A stretch of DNA of 64,000 bases from contig JACDOX010000013.1 of assembly GCA_014549065.1 (NCBI GenBank), positions 930,001 through 994,000 of the forward strand. Reading direction: 5' to 3'. The stretch comes from Cardinalis cardinalis. Its lineage: Eukaryota > Chordata > Aves > Passeriformes > Cardinalidae. The position numbers and the translations under genes are program-made. Positions 1-9,662 of this stretch are shown piece after piece (positions within the stretch are counted from its first letter, which is position 1; the number at the start of each line of letters is the position of its first letter). The notes beneath the pieces were generated by a model. That model saw only the letters and a program-made list of their open reading frames with translations. It was not told where the DNA came from and did not search any database.

Positions 1-2889
1 AATAAACAAACAGAACTCCCCCCTCCCCCCCAAAAAAGACAACATTAACCCATTCTCTCTTGCTGCTACTTCAGTTACAAACGGGCATTTTTATGCTCAG
101 GCTCTCCCTTCCTTCAAAGAGTGGAATGAGAAGAAAGGGAAATAATCATAAACTCAATAGTACTGCAATTCGAAGATTTAGAAACATAGGATCAGTTGTA
201 ATAGTGACAGCAGTTATACTGTTTTATACTACTGAGAAATAAGCTTGGCATTTCAAGAATTTCCAAAGCAGCATCTGAAATTCAAGTAGGAAATAAAAAA
301 ATTGCAAAAACCATTTTAACTATCATTTCCAAGCCTCCTAACATTTAAGGAGTTTTTTCTAAGCCAAAAAAAAAAAAACCTTCTTCAGAAACAAACTGAG
401 GAGAGGAAATATGTGCTACCTAAATGCTCCACGCAGAAGATACTCCCTCCAGACTACAGGGACAACAACCAGCCAGCCTATTTGCACTTTCACAGCCAGC
501 AGCCTTACTGCAGATTTCTTTATAAATACAGCATTNTATATTCCCTNCTCAGAAANAAAGAGCATACCATTATGTAAATGNTTGTGCAGCTCAGGACAAA
601 TAAACTGAATTAGCAAATGAGAGAGACTTGTTTGAAACAGGTTTTTCAGTTTGCTGTGAAACAGAAAGAAGGGAATTACCTTTCTATACACAATGTCTGG
701 GCACCTTATGGAAAAGGTTTAGCTCAAGACTGAAAGGCACACTAAAAACCAAACTAGATGTGATTCTAGATGCACACACAGCCTCANCCTTTGTTCTGAC
801 AGAGAAACTATATGACTGCTTGCCAAAAATTAAGATATAAAACAGCCAAACTCAAAAGCACTGCAGGCTATTGTTATCCACAAGTCAGTGCATTACACAT
901 ATTTCTCCAGAGTCCAGTAACAGGACATCCTTCAGCTCTAGGAAAGCATCAGCCTCAGAAATGATTTTGTTCTTCAGCAGCCAATTCAGTTGTAGTTTAG
1001 GAAATTCAGAAAGCCTAAAACTTCAGTGTGATGCTTCTTTAGAGCTATCCATATCTATCTCCATGTGTTTTGCAGAACATGGCCAGCTGCAAGCAGAAAA
1101 ACCCAGAGATACAGAGCAGGCTGAGCACTGGAGAGGTAAAATGTGCATCTGGAACAGCAGGGAACCCATTTTCCCCATAAATGGAGTTATAGAAGAAATG
1201 GCACAGATAGGCCAGCTGAATCCTGCCAGAAGAAGGTTCCTGTCTGTCTACTACCATCAATTTTCATTTTACAGCAAAAGCTAACCAAACCCATCTGGTA
1301 TTACCAAAACGCCCAGTACTGATTTAAACAGCCTGAGTACACACAATGATATAACTATTACTGAGATCATCCACTATATGCTGCTTTCAAGATTACATAG
1401 CACCCAAGGGCAAAAAGCTTTAAGTGGTTGCAGCCAAGTGACAATTAGTGAAAGACTGACCATTTCAGTTCACACTGGAACCTATTGACAAAAGCTGGCT
1501 GCCTTACAGTAAGGAGTCATGCACAAAGCTTGCTATCATCTTAAAAACTCAAATGATCATACTCAAGTGTCTAAGAGTTTGTTCAGAAGTGTAAGAGAAA
1601 CAGCACTTCCGAAGAAATAGTTAAACCTGGCTTATCAGAAGGATTTATTCTTAAGTTTATTGAACATTTCTTATCTTCTCAGTCCCACTGCGAGACCAGA
1701 ATTAACTCAGGCTCCAGCTGCTTTTCCTTCCTCACTCCAAGAGGACTCCTGTACCACCAGACAGGTGANCTTCACCCTGCCACAGACAGTAAGACACAAT
1801 ACTTGTACTCAGCCTCTGCAAAAGATCAAAAACCCTTCCAGTGCTACAGATCTCTCCAGAATTTGAAACGACATGGCTATACAGTGAGAATGCTGTCANT
1901 AATGGATTGCAACAATTAACAGCGAGTCCCTGACCAGAACTAAATCCTCTTCACTATCCTTTTTGCAGAGCTTTCTCCTGTGCTTGAAGGTCCTCCAGCA
2001 CAGAATTCAAGTGATCCATGCTAAAGCTATTTTCAGATTTACCCTAAAATCCTAGGAATGTTCTGGTTTGAAGATTAGTTAACTATTGATTTAGTGTTTG
2101 AGTGGGAAAGCACCTGTAGAGAACAAGAGATTTCTAGTACATCTTAATGTGCTTTAGGCACTTTCAGAGAAGGTCAAGCAGGAAGGATAGACAAAAAAAA
2201 AACCTGAAAAACCTAAGAAATCTCACTACTGTGCATGCTCTGTTNCAGAGATCTGATCCTGTATCACTATGTTCTGTATTATCAGAAGTCATCTCTAGCA
2301 GGGAAACACAACAAACAGAAAATTAAAAGAGGTTACAGCATTTAAACTTTAAAAACAGAGCAATGATACTTCTTATGATTCCAAAATAATGAAAGAACAA
2401 ACCACTACAAAAGACATATGAATATCTGGACAATGCTCTTAAAAAACTGACAGACACTGTATGAGAAGGAAAAAAAAGATTCAGATCTGTAACAAAGAGC
2501 AGTATCCCACAAATCACTTTATATTTGTTTTTAACACATCTGTTAAAATTGATGGCAACTGTGACCCTGGGTTTTTTTTAATATGTGTTTTGACTTGGAG
2601 AATTAAGAACCCTGGGTACAGAAGTCCATTTGGCACACAAAGAAGGACACCAAAAAGTGGTTGCATCCAAGAAAAATATTTGGAAGATGATCTGGACAGG
2701 NACAGGAATAAATCAAGGAGCTGCAGTAGCCTCATAGTACAAAAGTCACAGGAATTTATTTTATTGTGTTATCTTCTACTAAATATCAAACATCTCAGAA
2801 TTTAAATATTTAAGACTCTGTTACACAGCNTACCTTCAAAAGGCTAACAGCTATCAAAGATAGCTCAGCTGAATAGAAAACAAGTGTTG
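1..2889. other. Non-coding flank, probably beyond the 3' end of the minus-strand gene
   Basis: I see no convincing gene here. The stretch is AT-rich with short homopolymers and scattered N bases. It lies past the candidate polyadenylation signal of the minus-strand gene at 2,890-2,895. A 43-codon minus-strand open stretch (885-1,014, behind a TTTTAG acceptor-like site) looks like a terminal coding exon, but it cannot be tied to the rest of the model. If it were real, the gene would extend further left than proposed. Confidence 0.5.
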
Positions 2890-2895
2890 TTTATT
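2890..2895 (-). terminator. Candidate polyadenylation signal (AATAAA, minus strand)
   Basis: The plus strand reads TTTATT, giving the canonical AATAAA on the minus strand. It lies about 440 bases past the proposed stop codon at 3,338-3,340, a normal 3' UTR length. Another TTTATT at about 2,755 is an alternative. AT-rich DNA contains many such hexamers by chance, so the support is the position and not the motif alone. Confidence 0.3.
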
Positions 2896-3337
2896 CACAA
2901 AGTCCACCATTACNCTAGCTAAGTTTGAATGCAGCTGACACACACAATAACACAATCTCCAATACAACACTATCCATCATCCAGAACTGCAGAGGCATTT
3001 TCACAATACTCCATGTATTTTTTTCTGACATCAGTACTCTTACCCAGTTGTGTCCTCTAACATTAGNTTTTGAGAAGCAGACCTGGAAACCTACACATTC
3101 ATTTTTAGGAGCTTTAGTCATGCAGGAAAGTGCATGCTTTTTTTCTGCTTTTAAAAGCTGTAGCTAGACAAACTCAGACTGAAAACAAGGCACAAATAAA
3201 GAGTTAGGCAGACTTTAAAAACAACAAAAAATTCCCCAACAAAACCAGAAACACATACACAGCAGTACTGCATTACAGTTAGATCTGGTGTATTCTGGAA
3301 ATGTCATGACAGAAGCCTCCTTACTCCTTTAACCTGT

Positions 3338-3423
3338 TCATTTGAGCAAGTTTGAGATGCTAGGTAACAGGTGTGACATGCTTTCATCTGAAGAGCTCTG
3401 CTCTTCCTGAAGGTCTCCAGGAC
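3338..3423 (-). CDS. Candidate terminal coding exon of unidentified minus-strand gene
   Basis: Read on the minus strand, an acceptor-like site (GGGGCTCTTTTAG) is followed by 28 open codons and then TGA. The exon enters with two bases of a split codon. The encoded tail is acidic and serine-rich and then amphipathic, ending SDESMSHLLPSISNLLK, which looks like a natural C-terminus. Its phase matches the candidate exon at 5,107-5,145: the split codon becomes GGT (Gly). A possible AATAAA follows about 440 bases downstream. I do not recognise the protein. Short open frames flanked by splice-like dinucleotides arise by chance, so the phase agreement with the neighbour is the main support. Confidence 0.35.
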
Positions 3424-4333
3424 CTAAAAGAGCCCCATCAACTTTTGTCATCAGCAAAAACTATATATGGGGGGGTTTGTAAATATACATCCCTACAAGA
3501 AACCATGCATACATATATATACACACACACAATGAATACACATAAGTATTAGTTAGTATTAGTATTATTTTATTTACTTATATAAATAATACANGCACAT
3601 CTATTTAGATTGTAAAATACAATTTTAAAATATACTACATTATAGATATTTACATCTACTTCCTCATAACTGTAAACTTTGTATCTGCTAGGAAGAAGAC
3701 AGTAATTTGCATGACATGTTCAGTATACTTTCTTGAAGTAAAAAAAGTATTTTTAAGCAACTTTTACCAATAAAATTTCATTCAAAATTGCTACTCACCA
3801 TTACTATTACTTAGAGAAAAATAGAAACAGTTCTCTTTTTTTCCAGGAACAACTTCAGAATCNGGTCTTTGTAACTCAAAGTNAGTTGATTGCAAAATAC
3901 TTGCTGCAAAATACTTGGTTTATAATTATATCCTATTGAAGAAACTTTCATATGATATTAAAAGTCATGCAACCCTGCATTCAAAGAGTTTCTTGACTTG
4001 TTATTCAGGCATTTGAGGATATTTTATAGTCAGACACCTGGGGAGTACTTTTGCCATGGGGAAAAAAAAAGAGTAAGAGTCAAAAAGTTTAGTTCAGCTG
4101 TGCNGTATTTGCCAAGCTGCTATGCAAGGATGCTGGACAAAAAATAACCTAGAGGTAAAGATTCAGAGAGGTGTTCCAAAAAATTATTCACATAATTTTT
4201 TAACTCTGCTGGGGGAAAAACTCTCAAGCCCCACAGCATATGCAGGTAGCAGTTAGCTTGTGAACAAAACTGAAGTAGTTCCTCCCATATCTATATAANT
4301 GTTTCTGTTCTTCCACTTTCAGGCAAAACTCAC

Positions 4334-4364
4334 CCCTGAATAAAAGTACATTTCCTTGATCTTA
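4334..4364 (-). other. Possible 31-nt microexon, does not fit the phase chain
   Basis: On the minus strand an acceptor-like TTTCATATGTATAG precedes 31 bases, followed by a good donor-like GGG|GTGAGT. One frame is open and reads KIKEMYFYSG, entering after two bases and leaving in phase 0. It cannot sit between the exons at 5,107-5,145 and 3,338-3,423, which already join in phase. It is either an alternative exon or chance. Confidence 0.15.
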
Positions 4365-5106
4365 CTATACATATGAAACAGCAAAAAAGACCTACTAAAA
4401 TGGGTTTCCATAGCAGTAATACCAAAACAAACAGTGACCTCAACAGGAAGNGCAGCCCAGCAGACATTACTAAACCATGCTTTGCAAAACACAGAAAAGT
4501 TGACTTTGCTCGTATACATACTTTATTCANCATTCATTTATCAAAGATCATTACAGTTGTTGACTTAGCAATGTCTAAAACACTCAGTATTTGGTTTTCC
4601 AACTGTAACAGAACAAACTAAGTCTCACACCATTGAAAAATAACCACACACAAATTCCCCACTAGAGAAGTTGCACCTCTTCCCCCAAACTGCCCTGCCC
4701 CTTCTCTACTGCAAGCAAAGTTCCTTTTATAAAGCAAGTATTATACTGTGAAAGTTTATATAGAACAGACTCAGTGCCAGATTCTTATTTTCTCCAGTGA
4801 AGCATGAGACCGTGCTGCCAGCATGGCTGAAAAGCAGGACCGTGACCTACTGATTCATTTTCCCAAGTTCACAGAGGTGGCAGACAGGGCAGGAATCCAG
4901 GCTGTTAGAACAAAGTTCTGCTAGAGTATTCAGCACAAAGCATTAAATCTTTAGGTTCCCTATAGCCTCAAAGCAAGGTTTGAGAACACAGCATATATTG
5001 TATTTGGGAGAAACAGTGGTCTGTTTTTTGCACAAGTACTTTTCAAGCTGGAGCTCCTGTTTTGACCCTTCANCTCTGTTGTGCAGCTGTTTTATACAAG
5101 CACTAC

Positions 5107-5145
5107 CTTCATGATCCTCAAATGCAAGAGCAAATCTAATTCNCC
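5107..5145 (-). CDS. Candidate internal coding exon (39 nt) of unidentified minus-strand gene
   Basis: Minus-strand reading shows a strong pyrimidine-rich acceptor (TTTTCTCCTTTTTCTCAG) and a donor-like GAAG|GTAGTG. The open frame reads about IRFALAFEDHEG; the first full codon contains an N. It enters with two bases and leaves with one. The leaving base joins the next candidate exon (3,338-3,423) in frame. Without splicing, the same frame stays open for about 50 more codons and then stops, so a read-through terminal exon is a competing reading. The product is not recognised. Confidence 0.35.
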
Positions 5146-5689
5146 CTGAGAAAAAGGAGAAAACTGTACAGTTTTCCCTAAATTCAAAAGGAAAGTCTTA
5201 GACTTAGCATTCACAAGGCCAAAAAGACACTANTCACTGCCTAGATGTTTGCCAGTTACTTAACAGCTCTAAAANGCACAGGGAACTGACTACAAAATTA
5301 ACATGACCACACATTTGCATGTGTTCTGCATATATATTGCTCAGTGCAGAAAGTTTATGCTGAAACTTCTGTTTCTGGCAGGCTGTGGCTGTCCGGAGCC
5401 CAGGATTCAGACCAAGTGAGACATCTGGCTACACAGTAGTACTGGTTCCTTTGGCCACTCATTAAGACAGCAAGATGAGTTTTACAACACATGAAAGAAA
5501 NCAAACAGAAGCTAAATTAAAAGTCTGAGCCAAACAACTGTGCCCTTAAGATTCCTTCAGAAGGAAGCTGAACAGGGCTGCTGCTTTTCTGTCATGAGAC
5601 AGAAAGTACATAAGGCATCCACTGCTGAAGGGATGGGTTAGAAATTGTGGCANGTGGGGCAGTAGTTCTTCCTGCTGAAGAACAGGTAC

Positions 5690-5715
5690 ATTGTTGGANT
5701 CCTAGTGGTCTTGTC
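5690..5715 (-). CDS. Candidate 26-nt coding microexon of unidentified minus-strand gene
   Basis: A good acceptor (CGCTTCTCTCCAG, minus strand) opens a short segment that can end at CAAT|GTACCT, a moderate donor. In the frame required by its neighbours (one base in, one base out) it encodes about TRPLGxQQ with an N in one codon. It links 6,297-6,332 to 5,107-5,145 in phase. Another frame from the same acceptor stays open for 25 codons and ends in a cysteine-containing tail and a TAA, so an alternative terminal exon cannot be excluded. Confidence 0.22.
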
Positions 5716-6047
5716 CTGGAGAGAAGCGATTCGAATCAGACAGACTGTGATAGAACTGCTACATTTGGAGAAAAAACCCCACCAAACCTAGTATCAGCAA
5801 TGAAAACAGACTTTCTCTGAGTGTTTTTTTCTTCACACAAACCTAGACATGTAGATATAAATCTATATAGCAGCTTTCCAAAGAGACAATACAGAAGCTC
5901 AAAACTGAAGAATGGGCTCATGGATTACTGACACTTAGAAATCTTAGGAATGTCACCTTGGAAACTTGATCTATCAGGTTTCCCAGAAACAGAAAACATT
6001 CCATTATATTACCCTGTACAGTTATAAAATAGCAGTTGTGGCTAGCT

Positions 6048-6139
6048 TTTCTACAGCACCAGCAGAGTGTCTGAGCCTCCACACCACATGCTGCTCCAAC
6101 AGGCATTCATTTCCTTCTGCTCTGCTGAACACCAGGGCT
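6048..6139 (-). other. Alternative exon-like open stretch
   Basis: Minus strand: acceptor-like sites GGCTATTCTGTAG and GGTGTTCAG precede about 30 open codons with a hydrophilic, coding-like composition (for example NECLLEQHVVWRLRHSAG). No good donor is present before the in-frame TAA; the best is GCT|GTAGAA. It could be an alternative terminal exon of the surrounding gene. It overlaps nothing else supported here, and I treat it as a weak candidate. Confidence 0.15.
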
Positions 6140-6296
6140 ACAGAATAGCCAACATCTAAACTCAAAGTTCCAAACTGCAATGGAATTAATTACTCATCTG
6201 GGGACAACAAGACAATTCCTGCTTTCTTCTGCCCAGTGCTTTAGGAAATTCCTGCCCAACAGGCAGATTAGCCACTCACCACTCCATAATATTTAC

Positions 6297-6332
6297 CAGG
6301 TTATTTGCCAGGCAACAAATACGTAGAAGTCA
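6297..6332 (-). CDS. Candidate internal coding exon (36 nt) of unidentified minus-strand gene
   Basis: The minus strand has a very good acceptor (AATCTTTTGTTTTGTAG) and a good donor (CTG|GTAAAT). A second, stronger donor-like G|GTGAGT lies 17 bases further on but would include an in-frame stop. The only open frame reads DFYVFVAWQIT plus a split codon. It enters after two bases and leaves with two, which suits the following candidate at 5,690-5,715. I see no diagnostic domain. Confidence 0.3.
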
Positions 6333-6783
6333 CTACAAAACAAAAGATTACATAAAGTACATTTTGTAGGAGAACTCAAGCTATTTTGCTCCAGGGTGCA
6401 AGACAAAGACAGGTGAGAACCACAGCATGTGGTAAAGCAACCCACTGCTGCTGATGAACTAAAAATCTGAAACAGGCATCTCCACCTCAGGACAAGTTTC
6501 TTCTAGAAGTCAAGTAGTTCACTGGTTCTGATAATCTTGACTGGACACTTCTCAGANTGTTCTTCCACTTTTCAAGAAAGAAGGAAGTTGGCAAAAAAGA
6601 GAGAAGCAAAAAGATAATAAACACATTGAGAATTGGAATTAAAGGACAAAAAAGGAAGACACACAGTTATTCCAGAGTTAACATGAAACTGGTATTCTAT
6701 TCAGTGTACAAAATCTAGCAAGTTTTGAGTAAATAAATTTTGGTAGTGAAAAAAGAAGAATTCTGTNCCCAACTTGCCGGTAC

Positions 6784-6840
6784 CTAGTAAAGCTTCCCAG
6801 TTCTCCCTGTAGGGACTTTCAGGGAGCCTCTTCTGTTCTC
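6784..6840 (-). CDS. Candidate coding exon (57 nt), phase not reconciled
   Basis: On the minus strand an acceptor (GAAGCTCATTTTCCAG) is followed by 57 bases and a donor-like CTAG|GTACCG. One frame is open and hydrophilic (EQKRLPESPYRENWEALL). It would enter and leave after one base, whereas the upstream candidate at 7,025-7,111 leaves in phase 0 and the downstream one at 6,297-6,332 needs phase 2. Either exon boundaries or intervening exons are missing from my model. Confidence 0.25.
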   Translation of the reverse strand, partial: ENRRGSLKVPTGRTGKLY

Positions 6841-7024
6841 CTGGAAAATGAGCTTCATCAAAGTTACAAAGAGATGAGAAGATATGAGCAAGGGAGGAGA
6901 GACAACACAATGACAGTCAGTNTTCTGAATGTACATGTAGTAGAAACAGAGGAAATGTGATGGTTTTCAAATCATAGACATCTCTGCATATTAACACTAA
7001 AGTAGAGCAGAATAGAAATACTAC

Positions 7025-7111
7025 TTTCATAAAATAGAGCTTTGCTGGTTCTTTTTTTGTGGCACTAGCTTTTGTGTCTATTTGAGCAGGTTCAGAAAAG
7101 TCTTCAGGAGT
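7025..7111 (-). CDS. Candidate internal coding exon (87 nt) of unidentified minus-strand gene
   Basis: Minus strand: a long pyrimidine tract (TTTTTCTTGCTCATC and onward) leads to TTTGAAG, then 29 open codons and the donor-like ATGAAA|GTAGTA. The peptide is charged and coding-like (TPEDFSEPAQIDTKASATKK and onward), rich in Lys, Glu, Ala and Thr. It enters and leaves in phase 0, matching the exit phase of the candidate at 7,364-7,427. It has no recognisable domain; the composition suggests a flexible linker. Confidence 0.35.
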
Positions 7112-7363
7112 CTTCAAAGTTGATGGAGAAGTAAAAGATGAGCAAGAAAAATATGGCAAAATAGTAAAATAAATTTAAAACCCACACAACTACCCAATAA
7201 TTATAATTTCAAACAGATGTTCAGCAACTACAAGTTCACTCAAACCAAGCCTCCATTATCAGCAGAATTTTATCAGTCATTTCACACTCCATATTTATTT
7301 TCTCTTTANATGAATAAATTCTGAATTAGAATGCTCAATCTTCCACAAATATGCATCTTTCAC

Positions 7364-7427
7364 CTCCTGGAGCTCAAAATGCTTCCAGCAAATAAGCTCG
7401 GTGACGCCATCAAGTTTAAGTTTTAAA
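7364..7427 (-). CDS. Candidate internal coding exon (64 nt) of unidentified minus-strand gene
   Basis: Minus strand: acceptor-like TTTTCTAAGCACAG, 64 bases, donor-like CAGGAG|GTGAAA. The frame is open and reads LKLKLDGVTELICWKHFELQE, which has a mixed hydrophobic and charged, globular-looking composition. It enters after two bases and leaves in phase 0 into 7,025-7,111. The same frame continues open for about 17 codons beyond the donor. Two CpG dinucleotides in otherwise CpG-poor DNA are consistent with constraint but not proof. Confidence 0.3.
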
Positions 7428-8129
7428 CTGTGCTTAGAAAATACAAGCAAATCTACTCAAGAAGCTTATTTTCATTGCATACAAGGAGTCACAGAAGGAG
7501 AACAACCCTGTGCACACAACCAGCTTCTAGACAGCAATAATCCTTAGCTATATCCATCTATATGCTGATGGCCTAGTGACTGGGGGTGAGATAGGCAGTC
7601 CCNCCAGAGCAGGATCCTCACCCAAGCCACATTATCACACGGTGACATCATTTGAAGCAAACTGTAACTCAAGGTCACCCATTGCCAGGATTCAGCCTTA
7701 ACAGGCAGCCTTCCACACTACACAACTACNTCCACCCCCAGGTCAGTTTCTAGCCTGCAAGTTGGAAAAGCACACAGGTATACAAAGTGCATAGGTGTAT
7801 TTTAAAACAAGTNGTTACCTTTAAATAAAACAATACAGGAATAAGCTCCCCACACATTCACACAACATGCATTTCAAAAGACTACCCTTCACATATTAAT
7901 GAACATTATGTATAGATTTACCCATGCTCACATATAAAGCTCCTTTTCCCCTTATCAAATAGTATCAAAACAGATACTACGAATAAGTTTTTAATTTTAA
8001 AAAAGTCAGTGCTTTAATTTGTGAAAGAACTAGAAAGAAAACACTTATAAGAGTATCCCATGCGAAGTCAGTTTTAAATAGTTTTGGAAAAAGATTCAAT
8101 ACAATTACCTATCGTTTTCTTTTACTTAC

Positions 8130-8175
8130 CTTTTGTTTCTTGCCAGTTTAATGCAACTAACTAGTCAATATACCT
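8130..8175 (-). other. Strong splice-flanked segment, possible second exon
   Basis: This is the best-looking acceptor and donor pair in the region (minus strand TTTTTCTTTATTTTTAG and AAAAG|GTAAGT). However, the 46-nt segment has a stop codon in every frame. Using an internal acceptor (GACTAG) shortens it to 8,130-8,160, which is open in phase 0 (LVALNWQETK) and continues directly from the first exon. It is therefore either a shortened coding exon or a poison/alternative exon that truncates the protein. Confidence 0.4.
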
Positions 8176-8699
8176 CTAAAAATAAAGAAAAACCAAGCCC
8201 AGGCTTCTCGCTCAAGGGGATCCATAGGAACACTGATAACACTCGTAAGGAGTCAGTCACAGCACAGGTCTGAAATCAATCACTAACATAACCACAAACA
8301 GCGACTTAGCTGCTTGTAACTTAAGTTTCATACTACATAGACAGCGCACGTACATGAAAACAGCTACCAGATCTCGGGGGTTTATTGGTGGGACCGAAGA
8401 CATGTTTTACCTGCGTGACAGAAGAGCAGCACGTCCCCACCTGGGGCACCAGCTGCGGCGATTACCTAGGGCCGGCAGCAGGGAGGCAGCCCGGCCGTGT
8501 GCGCACCGGGGTCACCCGGCAGGCGGCTCTGCTGCCACGGGGCCCGGGCGGGAACGCGGAGCGCCGGCTGATCCCGGCACCCGAGGGGCGACCCCAGGGC
8601 AGTCCCCGCGGGGGCTGCAACGCCGAGGCGGGTCCGCCGCTTCCCGGAAAGCGGACAGCGGCGTGCGCGGCAGAGAGCCCGGCGGGCAGCCCCCCTTAC

Positions 8700-8726
8700 C
8701 TTCTTCATTTTATTCTCCAGGTTCAT
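8700..8726 (-). CDS. First coding exon of a minus-strand gene in a CpG island
   Basis: The minus strand reads GCCGCCCCGCCATGA, a near-ideal Kozak context, followed by nine codons (MNLENKMKK) and a strong donor AAG|GTAAGG, leaving in phase 0. It lies inside the CpG island, downstream (minus sense) of paired CCAAT boxes. This is the best-supported coding element of the window. Nine residues are too few to name a family, and I do not recognise the protein. The frame continues open past the donor as a GC-rich stretch to 8,466, but intronic GC-rich DNA beside a promoter does that routinely. Confidence 0.65.
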
Positions 8727-8791
8727 GGCGGGGCGGCNCGGGCTCTGAGGCAGCTCCCACGGACGAGTCTCGGCTCGCGCGCTCCGCCACG

Positions 8792-8803
8792 CTCAAACTT
8801 CCG
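8792..8803 (-). promoter_or_regulatory. ETS-like and CHR-like motifs
   Basis: The minus strand reads GCGGAAGTTTGAG. GGAAGT matches the ETS core. TTTGAG is one base off the cell-cycle homology region TTTGAA. The motifs lie between the CCAAT boxes and the ATG, in the order usual for G2/M-expressed promoters. Single short motifs are weak evidence. Confidence 0.3.
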
Positions 8804-8848
8804 CTGCCCTGCGGCAGTGGCTGCAGCCGAACAAAGGCCGTGCGGCAG

Positions 8849-8885
8849 CCAATCCGCGCCGGCCGCCGCCGGCCCGGCAGCCAAT
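8849..8885. promoter_or_regulatory. Paired CCAAT boxes (NF-Y type), 32 bp apart
   Basis: CAGCCAATCCGCGCC occurs twice, with CCAAT starting at 8,849 and 8,881. The 32-bp spacing is about three helical turns, and cooperative NF-Y pairs commonly have such spacing. The boxes lie about 125-155 bases upstream of the minus-strand ATG. The repeated context suggests a short local duplication. Confidence 0.6.
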
Positions 8886-8926
8886 CCGCGCCGCCCCGCC
8901 CGGCCACGCCCGGCCCGGCCCGGCCG

Positions 8927-8935
8927 TGAGTCAGC
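8927..8935 (+). promoter_or_regulatory. AP-1 / NF-E2-like site
   Basis: TGAGTCAGC contains the AP-1 core TGAGTCA and the GC extension typical of Maf/NF-E2-type sites. It lies in the CpG island upstream of the minus-strand gene. Confidence 0.4.
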
Positions 8936-9117
8936 CCCGGTGCGGCGGGAGGTGCTGGCGGGGCGCTGCCCGTGCGGGCTCTCGCCTTCGGGTACACTCC
9001 CGTGCAAATGCTGAGCCTCCCCAAGCATNAGAAAAGAGGAAATCTTGGGCTATAATGCGAGTGTGCCCTTGAGGCCAGGAGCGCTAGTGGTAATCTGGGG
9101 TGCATCGGGAGGAGTAT

Positions 9118-9132
9118 GGCCAGCAGGTGGTC
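9118..9132 (+). promoter_or_regulatory. Candidate CTCF binding site
   Basis: GGCCAGCAGGTGGTC matches the CTCF core consensus CCASYAGRKGGCR at all but one or two positions. It sits just outside the CpG island and against the start of a CR1 fragment, so an element-derived origin is possible. Confidence 0.4.
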
Positions 9133-9662
9133 CTGCCCCTCTGCTCGGCGCTAGTGAGGCGACATCTGGAGCGCTGGGTTGGGTTCTGGGCTCCTCAGCA
9201 CAGGAGAGATACAGAGCTGCTGGAGAGGGTCCAGTGAGGGCCACAAAGATCATTTGGGGTCTGGAGCATCTCTTTTATGAGGAGAGACTGCAGCAGCTGG
9301 GCCTGTTTAGTCTAGAGAGCGCAGCGAGGGGATCACATTAATGCATAAATATCTCAAAGGCGGCTGTCAGCTGGATCCTGTCAGGCTCTTCTCAGTGGTG
9401 CCCAGTGACAGAATGACGAGCAACAGCTATAAGCTACAACACAAAATGTTTCACCTCAACGTAAGGAAGAACTTTTTCACTTTGAGGATGACACAGCACT
9501 GGAAGAGGCTGCCCGGAGAGGTCGTGGAGTCTCCCTCACTGGGGACATTCCACATCGCCACATTCCTGTGCCACTTTCTCTGCGTGACCCAGCCTTGTCA
9601 GGGAAATTGGGCTAGATCATCTCCAGAGGTCCCTACCAACCCTGACAATTCTGTGCTTTATT
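9128..9662 (+). mobile_element. CR1 LINE 3'-end fragment
   Basis: The sequence carries the conserved CR1 3' ORF2 and tail phrases in order: an 'AGATACAGAGCTGCTGGAGA'-type stretch, 'GGAGCATCTCTTTTATGAGG', 'CTCTTCTCAGTGGTGCCCAG', 'GGAAGAACTTTTTCACT', and 'GATCATCTCCAGAGGTCCCT', ending near AATTCTGTGCTTTATTG. Reverse transcription starts at the 3' end, so 5' truncation is normal. Frameshifts and stops show that it is dead. It lies beside the CpG island. Confidence 0.9.

Larger units (their letters stand above)
8430..9010. promoter_or_regulatory. CpG island promoter
   Basis: This is a dense GC block with many CpG dinucleotides, in sharp contrast to the AT-rich flanks. It contains the start of the minus-strand gene. 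There is no TATA box in an obvious position, so dispersed initiation is expected. The island extends beyond the first exon on both sides. Transcription in the plus direction, as in a bidirectional promoter, is possible, but I found no convincing plus-strand coding exon close by. Confidence 0.85.

Noticed and set aside
885..1014. Minus-strand acceptor-like site followed by about 42 open codons and TGA, resembling a terminal exon
   Set aside because: It lies beyond the phase-consistent terminal exon at 3,338-3,423 and could not be joined to it. The acceptor has a weak pyrimidine tract.
2601..2760. Open frames on both strands near 2,600-2,760 with a hydrophilic plus-strand peptide
   Set aside because: No usable splice pair on either strand, and the two strands' frames overlap, which points to chance.
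8354..9253. Several long open frames on both strands (up to 209 codons) in the CpG island
   Set aside because: High GC content makes stop codons rare; the peptides are Pro/Ala/Gly/Arg-rich and mutually overlapping. Only the nine-codon exon with Kozak and donor signals is kept.
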